From assembly GCF_030463535.1 (NCBI RefSeq), contig NC_132883.1:35089241-35153240 (forward strand): DNA of 64,000 nt, in the 5' to 3' direction. This stretch comes from Salminus brasiliensis (taxonomy: Eukaryota > Chordata > Actinopteri > Characiformes > Bryconidae). The position numbers were made by a program, and so were the translations under genes. The notes beneath the pieces are model-generated. The model saw only the letters and a list, made by a program, of their open reading frames with translations, was not told the DNA's origin and did not search any database. This document shows, piece after piece, positions 49,001 through 60,208 of this stretch (position 1 is its first letter; each line of letters starts with the position of its first letter).

Positions 49001-50621
49001 TGAACTGTCTCTCACTGTGCAGTGTCCGCCGTTCAAGCCTCCTTAATTCAGTCATGTTTTAAAATTGAGGCTTGTGTTTATGTCATTGCTTTAAAAAAGG
49101 CAGTTTCAGTTGGGGTGCTGTTTAATAACGGCAGTGACCGTTGCTGCTGTTCATTATGTAAACACGTGGAGATTTAGTGATGCAACTGCGGACAACCGGC
49201 ATGTAGGGGAAGTCCTAGTTTCAGTGGAACATAACTTTGTCAGCCAGTCACTGAGTGACTTTGTCGGTAGGGGTGGGACCAGGTGCTGTGTGGGCGGGGC
49301 TCGAGTGGCGTGGTCAGTTGAGGTTTGTTTTAAAGATTAGTGTGAGGTGTGCTCAGGCAGCAGAGCCGGGCAGAGGAACTGTCGCGGCAGATACTGTTTA
49401 GCCACTGACAAGGAAACAAAGGATAAACCTGTTCTGCGGAACTGTCGGAGGAAGAGGGGGAAAAATGGTTGAGACACCCATTGATTGCGATAGGTGGAGG
49501 AGCTGGTCATTACATAACTGAGCACACTGAGGAATAGAAGGTGCTTGGAATCTTTTAAAGGAGGAGCAGATGAGGATGATCTGAGCTTTTTGTCATCGTT
49601 CAGCAGCAGAATGAGACAGTAGCGTAGAACATTGGCCGATGAGCTGGCCTTGGAGTGCTTAAAGCTAAATCAGTGCTGCTTGCCACTGTGCTCTTCTTTG
49701 TACTGGTGGCTTCATCACATGAAGAAAACCATGAAATTCAATCAGTGTGTGCAACAGCAGGCTCCTAACGGAGGAAACAACTGCATGTGGAAATGGTAAG
49801 AGAAGGACTTTACATTTTTTGTCTGTTGTTGATTCGAGGTCTTTTGATTTTAATCAGTAATTGGGTAATTACTGTTTTTTTGATAATTTAAATAAATAAA
49901 TAAATAAAAATCATGTATAGCTTTTAAAAGAAGCCCAAAAACTGGACATTGACAAAATAAGAAAAATACCTCACTAATATAGACCGTTGCAAAAATACGT
50001 GCAATCGTGTGTCTAATAGTATAATATGTAAATATATGTTTAAAATATGATTTATTATGACCAAAGTGGACAACTGATCATGAGTCAAATAGTTACATCA
50101 AGGTGTGAAAGTGGTTTATGTTACATATAAGGGCAAGAACCTTGCAATATGATCTGTATTGCGATACAGGGATTACGAATCAATATATTGCGATAATGTA
50201 AGAAAGGTTATATACTGTGATATTTTCTGATTTTTTTTTTTTTTTAAATACTATGATTGTGTGTAATCTCAAAAACACACCATTATATGCACAAAATAAA
50301 AGTAAATGGAATGTTGGCTTTTATACATTTAGAACAGTGGGACCTAAAGGCAGTTGGGGTTTAAACACCACACGAAATGACCCGCTGTCTGCCGCCAATC
50401 TTCGCGTGTAATATATTAATAAAAAAATATATATTGTGTTTTTGAGAATCAAAACTATATTGCAAAGCACTATATCATGATACTTCAGTATATCAATATT
50501 TTCTTAAACCCCTGGCACATTTTGGTAAGAGCAGTAGCGAGTAAGGACGAGTCTTGTACCAAGTGTCCTTAGATAGCCTGGCATGAGGCATCTAAGTTGC
50601 ACAGAGTGTGCTCCACAGGCT

Positions 50622-50691
<70 letters not shown>

Positions 50692-51041
50692 TTATTTATT
50701 TTTTTTTTTTTAATATATATTTTTTGTTTATTAACACTTTGTTGAAATGGTACAGCATTTTTCTAAAACCCCAGCAGGTCGAGGAACTTAATGTCCATTT
50801 TAGTCGATGTCCTATGGCAAAGTAAACAATGCTGGCTGTTCTGGACTGTGTTGTGTTACGCACACTGTAAGATTAGGGTCTCCTAAACTGACCTTTTAAC
50901 CCGATACCCTGCTTTCTTATGCAAATGTATAATTGATAAGGCTTAGTTTCTGTTTAAATGGTTCTCAGAGAACTGGCAGAAGCTTTCTGTGAAATGCATG
51001 AATCATTTAAACAAGTTATGTGTTGGTAAGGTAGGTGATCT

Positions 51042-51102
<61 letters not shown>

Positions 51103-54100
51103 ATTCTGTGAGATAATACTGATTGTGGTTATGTAATGGTCAGGTCTGTGTCCTTGCCTTTCCGCTGAGCTGCTTGTCCTAAGCCACTGTGTCTTAATAG
51201 GATCGAAATGATCAGGGTGTCTCTGGTGGGAGTCTTCCAGTTTATCCCAGAAGAGTCTGTATGCATACTTATATGTATATACCCAGCAAATGAACACCTT
51301 TATAAATGTTATTTTTTTTATATTTGAGTTTTAAGTTACACCACATGCTGACCTCATTATTGTAGTGTTTTTTGTTGGTGACTCCTGCATCTCAGGTTTT
51401 ATTTTCACACATCTCCATGTAAATTAAGGGTAGAAAAAAAGAAAAGGTGCCGAATTACCTTTTTAAAGTTGGAATTGAGTCGAGATTGCATGATGCAGGG
51501 GCATTCAAGTGCACTGAAGTGTGTCTTGTGCCAAGACTTATTTCTAGCTGTTAGGTGTAATATACAAACAGCAAAATGCAGAGTCATTCTTTTAATGACG
51601 CTTAGGAACCACAAAGCCCTGCCTTGTGTTTACGGTTAATTGTTTTGTGGGTGTGTGTTTTGTGTTTCTGTATGTTTTCAGGCACATTCAGGACCCAGCA
51701 AGCCAGAGGCTGACCTGGAATAAGCCACCCAAAAGTGTCCTTGTAATTAAAAAGATCCAAGATGTCAGTCTGCTGCAGCCTTTCAAAGAGCTTTGCATAT
51801 TCCTCACAGAGGTCAGAATACCTCTTCAAGCTTTTTCGTGAACATTTATTTTATTCAATTCATAAACAAATGGAACAATTATAAGAATGAACTTTTTTTG
51901 CATATAGAACATATACCCTTCCCACCCACCCCCAAAAGAACAAGTAAAGGAGAAAAAAAAGCAACAAAATTTGACCTTAAGAAAAGCTGTCTCAATCCTT
52001 TTGTTGTTCTTGGTTTAGCTCCATGTATTCAAGCTGTTGACAGCTCCATTGAGATAATGTATTGCTTAAAAGCCCATGCGGTCCACCCACCACAAAACTG
52101 GGGATCCAAGCGTTTTACCAAAAGAAGTTGATCATTTATTTTAGTTAGGAGAAGTAGATATGGAATTGTTACAGATGGGTTAAATCAGATCTATGCATGC
52201 ATTTCCAGTGAACTGTTATCTAAAGATTCAGATTTTCGATTCAGAAGCCTAAGTGATGATCTCGCAGGTCATCTGATTAGGAAAATAGGATTGGTATCCA
52301 ACCACCTCCGTGTAATGCCAGGAAGAGTATGGAAACAATACAGTTTGAGCTTGTTGCCTAAAACAATCTGTGGTTAAACATGTTAACTTGAAAATATGGA
52401 AGTGTGACATGTTGACAAGTGGTGGTGGACTAAAACGGGTATTAGTAAACCAGTCATTTGTTACATGGTCATGTAGCAGATAAACCACTTGCTCAATAGA
52501 TAACACACTAAATGTATTTGCTAATAATGTGCAATCTGTGCTCTTCACTCCAATACAGCTGACTCATTTTATTTGAAAATGCTTTAATGTGCAAAAATGA
52601 AACTCATTTCTGCCTTCTTTGTGGCTGTTTTTGTCTCAACGGACCATAGCAGAAGAAGATGATTGTTTACGTGGAGAGGAAGGTTCTAGAGGACCCCGCT
52701 ATTGCCAACGACGAGAGCTTTGTGGCCGTGAAAAAGAAGTTTTGCACTTTCAGAGAAGGTAAACAGCGCAATTCACTAAATTCCTGCTTGAGCGCCTCCA
52801 TACCATGCATTTCAAAGTGTCTTGACATAACTTGTCTTGCTTTTGTGTCCCACAGATTTCGATGACATCTCCAATCGTGTAGACTTTATCATTTGTTTGG
52901 GTGGAGATGGAACTTTGTTGTATGCTTCCTCACTATTCCAGGTATAAATAATAGGCATAAGCTGGTCTAAGTGTGTTTGTTTAAAATGAAACGATTTGTT
53001 ATTAAGCCATCAGACCCAGCTGCTGCTGATTTATGTTTGACAGACGGATTGCTCAACCAAACCTTTGCACTCACTGACATGTGCACAGTCACTAACAAAA
53101 GCATTTAGACACCTGGACAACTGTCCCTATTTTGCATACAAGGAGTGCATGTGTGTATAGAGGTCATGAGGATAAGGACTTCTCTTCAGGGAAGGTACTC
53201 TGACTGGGTGGTTCATGTTATCTCTGCATTAAATCAGATGTGTCCTAAGCCAATGTCAGAAACTATTTTTCCATGTATTCCTTTTAAATAAAACATGGAA
53301 ATTTTTTTCGTACCTTGTTTCTAACCTTTATTAGAGGGCACTTAAAGCTAGAGGATATCCGTCAGTGCTGTTCGTCACAATAAATAGTTTCACAAAGATA
53401 GTTTCGGGACCTTATAAATTAGATTACAGAACCAAAGCTTAGCTCAGTTTGTTTTTTTACAGATTCAGATTTTCTAACAGTAGCCCACGTGATCAGCTGC
53501 TTGCTAAGAAACTGTGCAAAAAACCCTGGTAAAATTAAAGTAATGAACCTTTTTAGAAAATAGCGAGTAAAAAGTACAGATTTCTTGTGAGAAATGTAGG
53601 GAGTAGTAAGTATAACATATTTAAGTGACAAATACTGAAGGGAAGGAAATCTACTTCAAAAATCTACTCAAGTACAGTAACAAAGTGACTTTGTGACTTG
53701 CCACCTATGACTATGCCAGGATAAAAACTTTTGTATTTTAGGGCAAATTTAAGACTTTTAATCAGAACATTCTGTTTTACCCACTTTATTCACCTCAGTG
53801 TTGCAAAGTGTCACAAGTAGGTTTTAAAAATATGAATGTATTTATGGAACAGATTGCATGCAATATATGCACAAACATCTAATTCTATTGTTTTACCTAC
53901 ACGTTTTACGTACAACATTTTTGATTCTGTGTGTCTGTTCTAGGAGAGCGTTCCTCCGGTTATGGCCTTCCATTTAGGCTCTCTGGGCTTTTTGACGCCT
54001 TTCAACTTCGACACCTACCAATCTCAGGTCACACAGGTTATTGAAGGTGAGTGAAGGGGGATTTGTACTGACAGAATTGTCTTTTTTTTTGTGTGTGTGT

Positions 54101-57100
54101 GTGGGTGGGGGGGTGGTTAGTTATTGCCACCTTGCCCTGTACTACATTATCTGGCATTTATCTTATGTGTACAGTGTGTGTTTGCTTTTTTTGGACCACT
54201 TTCCTTCCTTGTATAGCTTCTTTCCAGGAAGTTTTTGCTCTTTTGTGACTGCCTTCCCATCAGCCAAACCTTGTGTGTGCCTAGTTGTGTATGTTACAGG
54301 GACACATTACTCATGCAGTATTATTATGCAAGCTGTAAGAGGAGAGGAACAATGGCATCAGAAGAAAGAAATGCTTGTCAGCTGTATCTGTAGCTCATTG
54401 TAATAGCTCATAGGATATTATCTGCTATTGAGAACCTCAAATTTGGGAGTAGTTTTACAAAAAGAAAAAAATCCTTTTCCGTTTTATAATTTAGAAGTAA
54501 GCTTAATCTATATCTGGGAAAGTGGACCGAATAGTACTATAAAAATGCATCGGAAGGTGGGGATTCAACTCTGAATGTTGGTTTAGTATTATTTTAATAA
54601 GTATAATAGTAATATTATTACTATTTAATAATATTATTTTTTGATATAAATATAAAACTGTATAAATAAAAAAAAAAAATAAATGAATGATATGTCTCTG
54701 CAGGTAACGCAGCAATCATACTGCGCAGTCGGCTGAAAGTGAAGGTAGTGAAGGAGAGTCGTGAGAAAAGCAAGACGAAGGACAAGAATCTGATCATCAC
54801 TAACGGGGAAGCCGAGTCTACCCGCAAAACTATGCAATATCAAGTGAGTAAGAGCAATAAGCAGCAACCATCTCAGTGTCTATATGTGTGTATGTGTATA
54901 GGACTGCAGGAGGTGTCATAAATAAGCACATATGCAGTCAGTTGGGTTCTTAAGTCTTTAATACCTCAGTACCTACTCACACGCCTTGTGGATAGTTGTC
55001 TTGTTTGGGTGTGACAATGCATGTATTTCAGTGCACTACAAACCACAACTCTGACTTCAGGTTAGTTAATGGATATGTGCACATGCTAGAGCATGCCTCC
55101 AGCTGGATCGGTTTCAGTCTGTAAATTATTTAAAAACACACTGTGGAGGCCACTGCTTGGCCTATATAGAAGGTCTTTACTTTTTTCTGTCTTTCCTCCC
55201 AGGTGCTAAATGAAGTGGTTGTGGACCGAGGCCCCTCATCCTACCTCTCCAATGTTGACCTCTTTTTGGACGGTCATCTGATCACCACAGTACAAGGCGA
55301 TGGTCAGTGTACTTTGAAGTATATTGTGATTTCTCCTTCTTTGATTTGAGTGACTCAATTGTTTAATGTGTAAAATAATTTTCTCCGTAGTGCTTTCATA
55401 TTTTATAGTTATCATTCAGTCTGATTGCAATCACGTTCTTGTGCTGTCAGGTGTGATCGTGTCCACTCCAACTGGCAGTACTGCATACGCTGTGGCAGCA
55501 GGGGCCTCCATGATCCACCCCAATGTCCCTGCAATCTTGATTACCCCCATCTGCCCCCACTCGCTGTCCTTTAGACCCATAGTAGTTCCTGCGGGTGTTG
55601 AGCTCAAGGTAATCAGCATATTTTTTGCATAAATGTTTATAACTTGTAGAAAAATATAATAACATTTATTTCTGTGGGGTAAGGAAACATTCAGTAGACA
55701 TTTTAACATAGCAACCCAGCATTACTTAAAAGTTCTGCTCATCCCGACTCAAATCTAAATGTTTGTCTGTTGTCTGTATTCTTTTAACAATGGTCTGCTG
55801 ATACCCATTATTATGTATCCCTAATTGTGCGCCACAATTGTGTTTCTGAGTGTAATATTTCTCTTTTGAAATAATGTGGGACAGTTACTGACATGGCCTG
55901 TGGTCTCTTCCTCTAGATCATGTTGTCACGTGAAGCCAGAAACAATGCCTGGGTTTCCTTTGATGGAAGAAAACGGCAAGAGATTGGACATGGGGACAGG
56001 TGAGCAATTACAGCATCATTACAGGTGCTAGCAATCTGACAGTGTTTGATTTATTGATGAAAGTAAAAAAAATATATAATTTAAAAGATTTTTTTGAATA
56101 TCCAAACACTTTTGTTTGTTGGAATGACTGGAATAACCTATGGCCTTATGTTTTGGGTTTTTGGCTCTTAATCTGTTGAACATGGCATAGACCAGCACAT
56201 CCAACTGGTTTAACCTATAATTCAGTTATGTTGAGTGGAACATGGTCTCAGTCAGTAACTACCACAGTTGCTCTTGAAATCAGCACATTAACAAGTTTAC
56301 TGTGTAACCTGACTGTATAAAAGAAAAAAAGGGTACAGAGCCATACAGACCAAATACGGACTGCCGTTACACCTCTGCGAACCTGCTTTGTTCTTTGAAA
56401 AAGACATGTTTCTGATACTGTCCTTTAGGGCTGCAAGAATGTGCTGTTTTGTGATCTATTTTGCCATATTAACAATACAGTAATTACAACCAGATTTCGC
56501 TGGAGGTCCATGATCCAACACGTTGTGATATTAATAATGGCCTCTGTGAATTGAAGATTGGCATAAAACAAATTATATTGGCCAGATATTCTCTGCCTCT
56601 GGTTTCCTTTTGTATTTAGCAGCAAAAAGCATGATGTGTCTTATTTAATTTTGCTGTATGTGACATTGCACAACCTGCAGTGACTATTGACTATTGCACA
56701 TACACACATTGTCTCTTTGTGTGTTAGTTATTATAGAATAGCCAGTCTCTCTTCAACCATTTGGGCTCAGATCCTTATGCAAACATTTGGTTACTAAAGA
56801 CGTTCGTCCTGTGATGACTTTATGTGATGACTCCTCTTGATAAAGGAATCCAATCCGAACAGGGCCAATGTAATAACCAAATTAGATTTAAGCACTCATT
56901 CTGTCTACTACACAGTTAGGTTAGAGTAGAAAGATGTAAACTGACTTCTTAATCAAGTTATCATGCACGTCCTCAGTTTTCATATGATAATACTCTTTCT
57001 GAGGAAATAGTTCCTCAGTGAGATGGAGAGATAATGCATTTCTGGAAAGCAGCCATTAACTTAAAAGGCCCTTTTGTGCATTTGGGCGTGTTGGGGAACA

Positions 57101-57293
57101 GAATACCCAGCACAATTAACAATTTTCCTTTCCTTTCTCCAGTATCACCATCACCACTTCCTGCTTCCCAGTTCCCTCCATCTGTTTCCGGGACCCAGTG
57201 AACGACTGGTTCGAGAGCTTGGCGCAGTGTTTACACTGGAACGTCCGCAAGAAGCAGAGCCACCTGAGCTCAGAAGAGGAGGAGGAGTTCTGA
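34041..57293 (+). CDS. nadk: NAD kinase (ATP-NAD kinase)
   Basis: It phosphorylates NAD+ to NADP+ with ATP in the cytosol, supplying NADPH metabolism. Coding exons: 34041-34213, 43376-43459, 51682-51811, 52653-52758, 52856-52941, 53944-54046, 54704-54843, 55203-55302, 55451-55608, 55917-55999, 57143-57293; 1314 nt, 437 residues (human NADK 446). Residues 1-57 are a variable Ser-rich N-terminus with the conserved [14 protein letters not shown] follows at the first junction, in the region phosphorylated by Akt in human NADK. The catalytic core has the NADK signature GGDGT at 180-184, then SLGFLTPF, and the second signature TPTGSTAY at 313-320, followed by the conserved [20 protein letters not shown]. 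The C-terminus is acidic (EEEEEF). The start is the ATG after the acceptor at 34028. An in-frame ATG at 33987 could be used if the acceptor at 33924 is chosen. Teleosts carry nadka and nadkb; which one this is was not resolved. Confidence 0.96.
35455..35945. mobile_element. Tc1-family terminal fragments in a nadk intron
   Basis: CCAGAATTATTGGCACCCTT at 35457 and GTCCTTAAGTATTTGGACAG at about 35806, the latter followed by GAAGTGCAGACTTGCAGCTT. These are end regions typical of two teleost Tc1-like families. Neither retains a readable transposase. Confidence 0.45.
35990..36200 (+). repeat. Dispersed repeat pair, member 1
   Basis: CAAAATGTCCAGTTGTCC ... CCCACTGTGAATTCTCTG ... CGGACATTACCCCCACTTTG, then GTACTAGAAGG. 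It matches 39465-39720 in the same order and orientation. Confidence 0.5.
36698..38189 (-). mobile_element. Tc1 (Sleeping Beauty-like) transposon, about 1.49 kb
   Basis: The ends read CAGTTGAAACCAGAAGTTTA and, on the other strand, CAGTCGAAACCAGATGTTTA. They are flanked on both sides by TA, the Tc1 target duplication. Similarity between the two ends continues inward past TTTACATxCACTATATAAAAA. It sits in the second nadk intron, transposase antisense to nadk. Confidence 0.85.
36893..37840 (-). pseudogene. Decayed Tc1/Sleeping Beauty-type transposase
   Basis: On the minus strand it starts [13 protein letters not shown], then [17 protein letters not shown] and [15 protein letters not shown], later [23 protein letters not shown] and KWLKDNKVK, and ends FKGNGTKY before TAA at 36895-36893. 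Order and wording match the Tc1-like transposase family. Internal deletions, frameshifts and lost catalytic segments mean no intact enzyme is encoded. Confidence 0.8.
39465..39720 (+). repeat. Dispersed repeat pair, member 2
   Basis: GGAAAATGTCCAGAGAATCC ... CCCACTGTGAATTTTCTG ... AGACATTACCCGGACTTTG, then GTACTAGGGG, parallel to 35990-36200 about 3.5 kb upstream but with extra sequence in the middle. Confidence 0.5.
45545..45755 (-). pseudogene. Tc1-like transposase C-terminal fragment
   Basis: The minus-strand frame contains [20 protein letters not shown] ... LPHLNPENN. The pattern matches the conserved HDNAPCHxxxxxxxWF...PxLNPIE segment around the last catalytic acid of teleost Tc1 elements. 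Only about 200 bases remain, in a nadk intron. Confidence 0.65.
47385..47590 (-). mobile_element. SINE fragment, inverted
   Basis: CATTTACGGCATTTAGCAGA ... TTTATCCAGAGCGACTTAC is the reverse complement of the conserved teleost SINE tail, and the adjoining sequence mirrors 15690-15935. Confidence 0.6.
49250..49400 (+). promoter_or_regulatory. nadk: Candidate internal nadk promoter
   Basis: A local GC-rich island in an AT-rich intron holds a GGGCGGGGC box at 49292-49300 and several CpGs (GAGCCGGGCAG, TGTCGCGGCAG). It lies about 420 bases before the alternative ATG at 49719. Inferred from composition and motif. Confidence 0.4.
49719..49795 (+). CDS. nadk: Alternative first coding exon of nadk
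   Basis: An ATG at 49719 opens 25 codons plus two bases (Met-Lys-Lys-Thr-Met-Lys start, Gln- and Asn-rich), ending in TG|GTAAGA. The phase matches the acceptor before 51682, so it would splice to give Trp-His-Ile-Gln-Asp-Pro and continue into the kinase. This replaces the first two coding exons, including CCSAC and the RRTQSLHGP segment. Upstream sequence is GC-rich, with an Sp1-type box at 49291-49300. Phase match, donor and promoter context are seen; use as an exon is inferred. It could instead be a chance open frame. Confidence 0.55.
50138..50515. mobile_element. Possible hAT-like MITE in a nadk intron
   Basis: ATATTGCGATA-type motifs occur at both ends (CTGTATTGCGATACAGGG near 50155, CACTATATCATGATACTTC near 50469) around AT-rich sequence, similar in style to 18291-18636. 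The termini are indistinct. Confidence 0.35.
50625..50690. repeat. (AT)n microsatellite
   Basis: About 32 AT units followed by a T-rich run, in the nadk intron after the alternative first exon. Confidence 0.9.
51044..51100 (+). repeat. (GT)n microsatellite
   Basis: About 28 GT units, some 580 bases upstream of the nadk exon at 51682 and not adjacent to it. Confidence 0.9.
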
Positions 57294-58688
57294 GGCCTCG
57301 GCCAACAGAGACCAGCATGAAGCACTTTGTTTGGTTTTCTTTGCTTTCTCCTTTGGCCTGTCTGGGACCGTAACCCCAACCACCTTTGACCACAGACTTT
57401 AATGTTGCTATGTGTTTTTTTTTGTTTGTTTGTTTATTTGTTTTGTTTTTTGAATTATTATTATTATTATTATTATGTTTTTTTTGTCTGTAACAACCTT
57501 TTAACAAAAAAAAAAATCTAATTGTAGTTTGCCTATGACGTATTGCTGTCATAAGCTGCCAGGAAGTCTGAAATGTGTGACTTAGCTTCACGGTAAGACA
57601 GCGTGTGGAGGTATAATGTCAGGAATTGTCCACTTACGGACGAGGAGCATTTAAGCACCACAGCAATAAGTGTATATGGATAGAACTGTGCCTTAAATCA
57701 CCTAGAATGTTACAAAGAAATCATCATTTGAGGGGTGGGTAGCAACATCTTACAACAAAAACAAAAGTTTAAAAAAAAAGGAAAAAGTGCATCATCACTA
57801 CAGATGCTCTGTAAACATTAAGCTGTAGGACAATTTGTCTAGGATGCTGCAAAACAAGCCAAGGGAAAAGACCTTCTGTTGCATTTATGTTATGTTGGAA
57901 AACTACTTGTGTTGTTTGAGTTCAGAGTCTTGGAGCTAGACAACCAGCTTGATGTTGAAGTAACAATATCTCAACCAGTCCATTCCAGGTCTATTAGGAT
58001 CATTCCTTAATGTTCTTTTTGTCAGTTTGTTAACATTATGAGCAATATTTGAATGAGTTATACAGCTCTGTTTCAAACACCTCATTCCATGATGTTTTGT
58101 ACAGTAGTAGTAATATGATGTTTTGTTTTTCTCTTCTTTTTCCTTATTTTTTATTTCTAATAGTGTGGTCTTGAATGGGTGTTAGGAAATTGTGTGTGAA
58201 GGCAGACTGAGTCTCGTTTAAAGTCTCCTTCCCCCGATGAACCACTAAACTTTTATCAAACGCTTTGGCTGAGACATTTGAACTGGGGGAGTGCGTTCCA
58301 ACTTACTTTGATACCTAGCAAATGAGATTTATCAAATGGGTAATCGGTTAACCATGGGGAAGGAAAGAATAGCCCAAAAAATGGACTTGAGACTGGCTTA
58401 CTTTTAGATGATGGTAATACTAGTGTTCAGTAGCACCACAGTTTCATTAGAGTGGAATACATTTGAAAACATGTATAGGAAATAGTGGAGGAAAATCAAT
58501 GTGTCGAATGAGTAGAGAAATGTAGCCAGTGAACTAAGATAAATGACTAGTACGCTGTTGGATGCTAATGAAGACTCCTCTCTTCTACGCTAGATATTTT
58601 CTCCTTATTGGATAGTGTGTTAGCATGTCCGTTTGTCAGGGAAATATATTTCCACTGTTTCTGAACCTGTTCAGGAACAACACGGAGT

Positions 58689-58936
58689 AGTAACATCTAT
58701 CTAACACCTGCTAGAATTGTTACCATCTAGCGAACACCTGCTAGCATAAGAAATATCTGGCTAACACCATGTAGAGTAGTTAACATCTAACTAACTCTGG
58801 CGAGGGTAGTTGATAGCTAGCTAACCCCAACTACTATAGCTAATATCCACCTATGTCCAGCTAGAGTAAGAAATATCTGGCTAACACCATCTAGCGTAGT
58901 TAACCTCCAGCTAACTCCAGCTATAGAGGTTAACGT
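58689..58936 (+). repeat. nadk: Degenerate CTAG-rich minisatellite in the nadk 3' UTR
   Basis: About six imperfect units of roughly 40 bases are built on TAACACCATCTAGxGTAGTT and CTAGCATAAGAAATATCTGG-like modules (AAGAAATATCTGGCTAACAC recurs exactly at about 58746 and 58868). It is downstream of the nadk stop and probably within its 3' UTR. Confidence 0.7.
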
Positions 58937-60202
58937 TGTTTTGACGTACAACTATGGGCAAAACTGTCATGTTTTACAGTCCTGTTATAACCTGAAATTG
59001 CAGCTTAGATGGTATACGTTCCAAATCTTCCTTGATTAAACCTAATGAAGACCTAAATGGTGATTTCAGTATTTAAAGACTGGCATCTCATAATGGTTAA
59101 CCTACTGGATTCCCGTGCTCCCCCCAGTTCAAACAGGCTATTCTCTGAAGTAAAGAAAAATCAGAGGGGGCTTAATTTATGTTGCATTGTGTTTCATGAG
59201 CTCACACACACTTAACACCTAGTTTACTGAAGTGTGTAAAGGGTTTTTGCACAGTAAGAGGTACATTCAGCTGTGTGTCCTCACCAAAAATGAGGAAAGT
59301 CTGTTTACACTGTTTCCCTGAAATGGCCAAATAGTGAACTTGTGAAATTTTGTCCTTACAAAATATCTCTGCTCTTCATAATGAAAGTAACCTCAAAAGT
59401 GTAAGCTCTCCATGTCACGTTTCTGGTTCTGACAAGTGGAACCTGATTATAAATGAAGGGTTGTTTTTTTTTTTATATATATATATACTCAAGTCCTACA
59501 ATAGAGTTCCTATATATATATGCATAAGATCGTATCATTATTATATATGATATAATATATCATTATAATCATATTATTCTTTACATCAGAAAATATGACG
59601 GAAAAAGCCTTTCAGTGATCATATCGGCGTATACCAACAGAGTACATTTTACTAATAGAGTCGCTGCATCTGTTGAGAGTGATCATGCGTATTTAATGTA
59701 GCCTTCCCCCTCACTCTTGGTTTACACTAACGCCTGGTGTCCAATGTTATTCTGTTAGGTACTTTATATATTATCTATATAGCTCTATATAATAATATAT
59801 AAATCACAAGTAGCTGTATTTACATGTCAGTCTTCAGCCGAAGACACACTTGTTTTCTTCTTTAAAAACATTAACAGTCTTAAATATTTACACTCAGTCA
59901 TGAGTGTTATCAACCATATAAAAACATTCATCTCTCAAGGTTATGTACATGAGTTTTTCAGATATTGTTGATACCAGGCCTGTAGTCTAGTGGACCTTTC
60001 TGTAAGACTCTGCCTAAAGCTAGTCTAGACTAATTAAGACATGAATTGACATCTTTTCAAGTAAAAGTCTAATCTCTTTCACACAAACCTTTCATCTGGA
60101 TTTGCTTTCTTCTTTTTTACTGTTCATCTGACCGTTTTTGTAATGTACCCTTTCGAGAATATATTCTGAAAAATGGGTTTTGCATTTTTTACATAGCACT
60201 TT

Positions 60203-60208
60203 AATAAA
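60203..60208 (+). terminator. nadk: Likely nadk distal poly(A) signal
   Basis: AATAAA follows a 2.9-kb AT-rich stretch after the stop at 57293 in which I saw no earlier canonical plus-strand hexamer. A further AATAAA is at 60949-60954. This would make a long 3' UTR. Confidence 0.4.

Noticed and set aside
57151..57591. 146-residue minus-strand open frame
   Set aside because: It is the shadow of the last nadk exon plus (ATT)n and T-rich 3' UTR; the Asn/Lys run comes from simple repeats.
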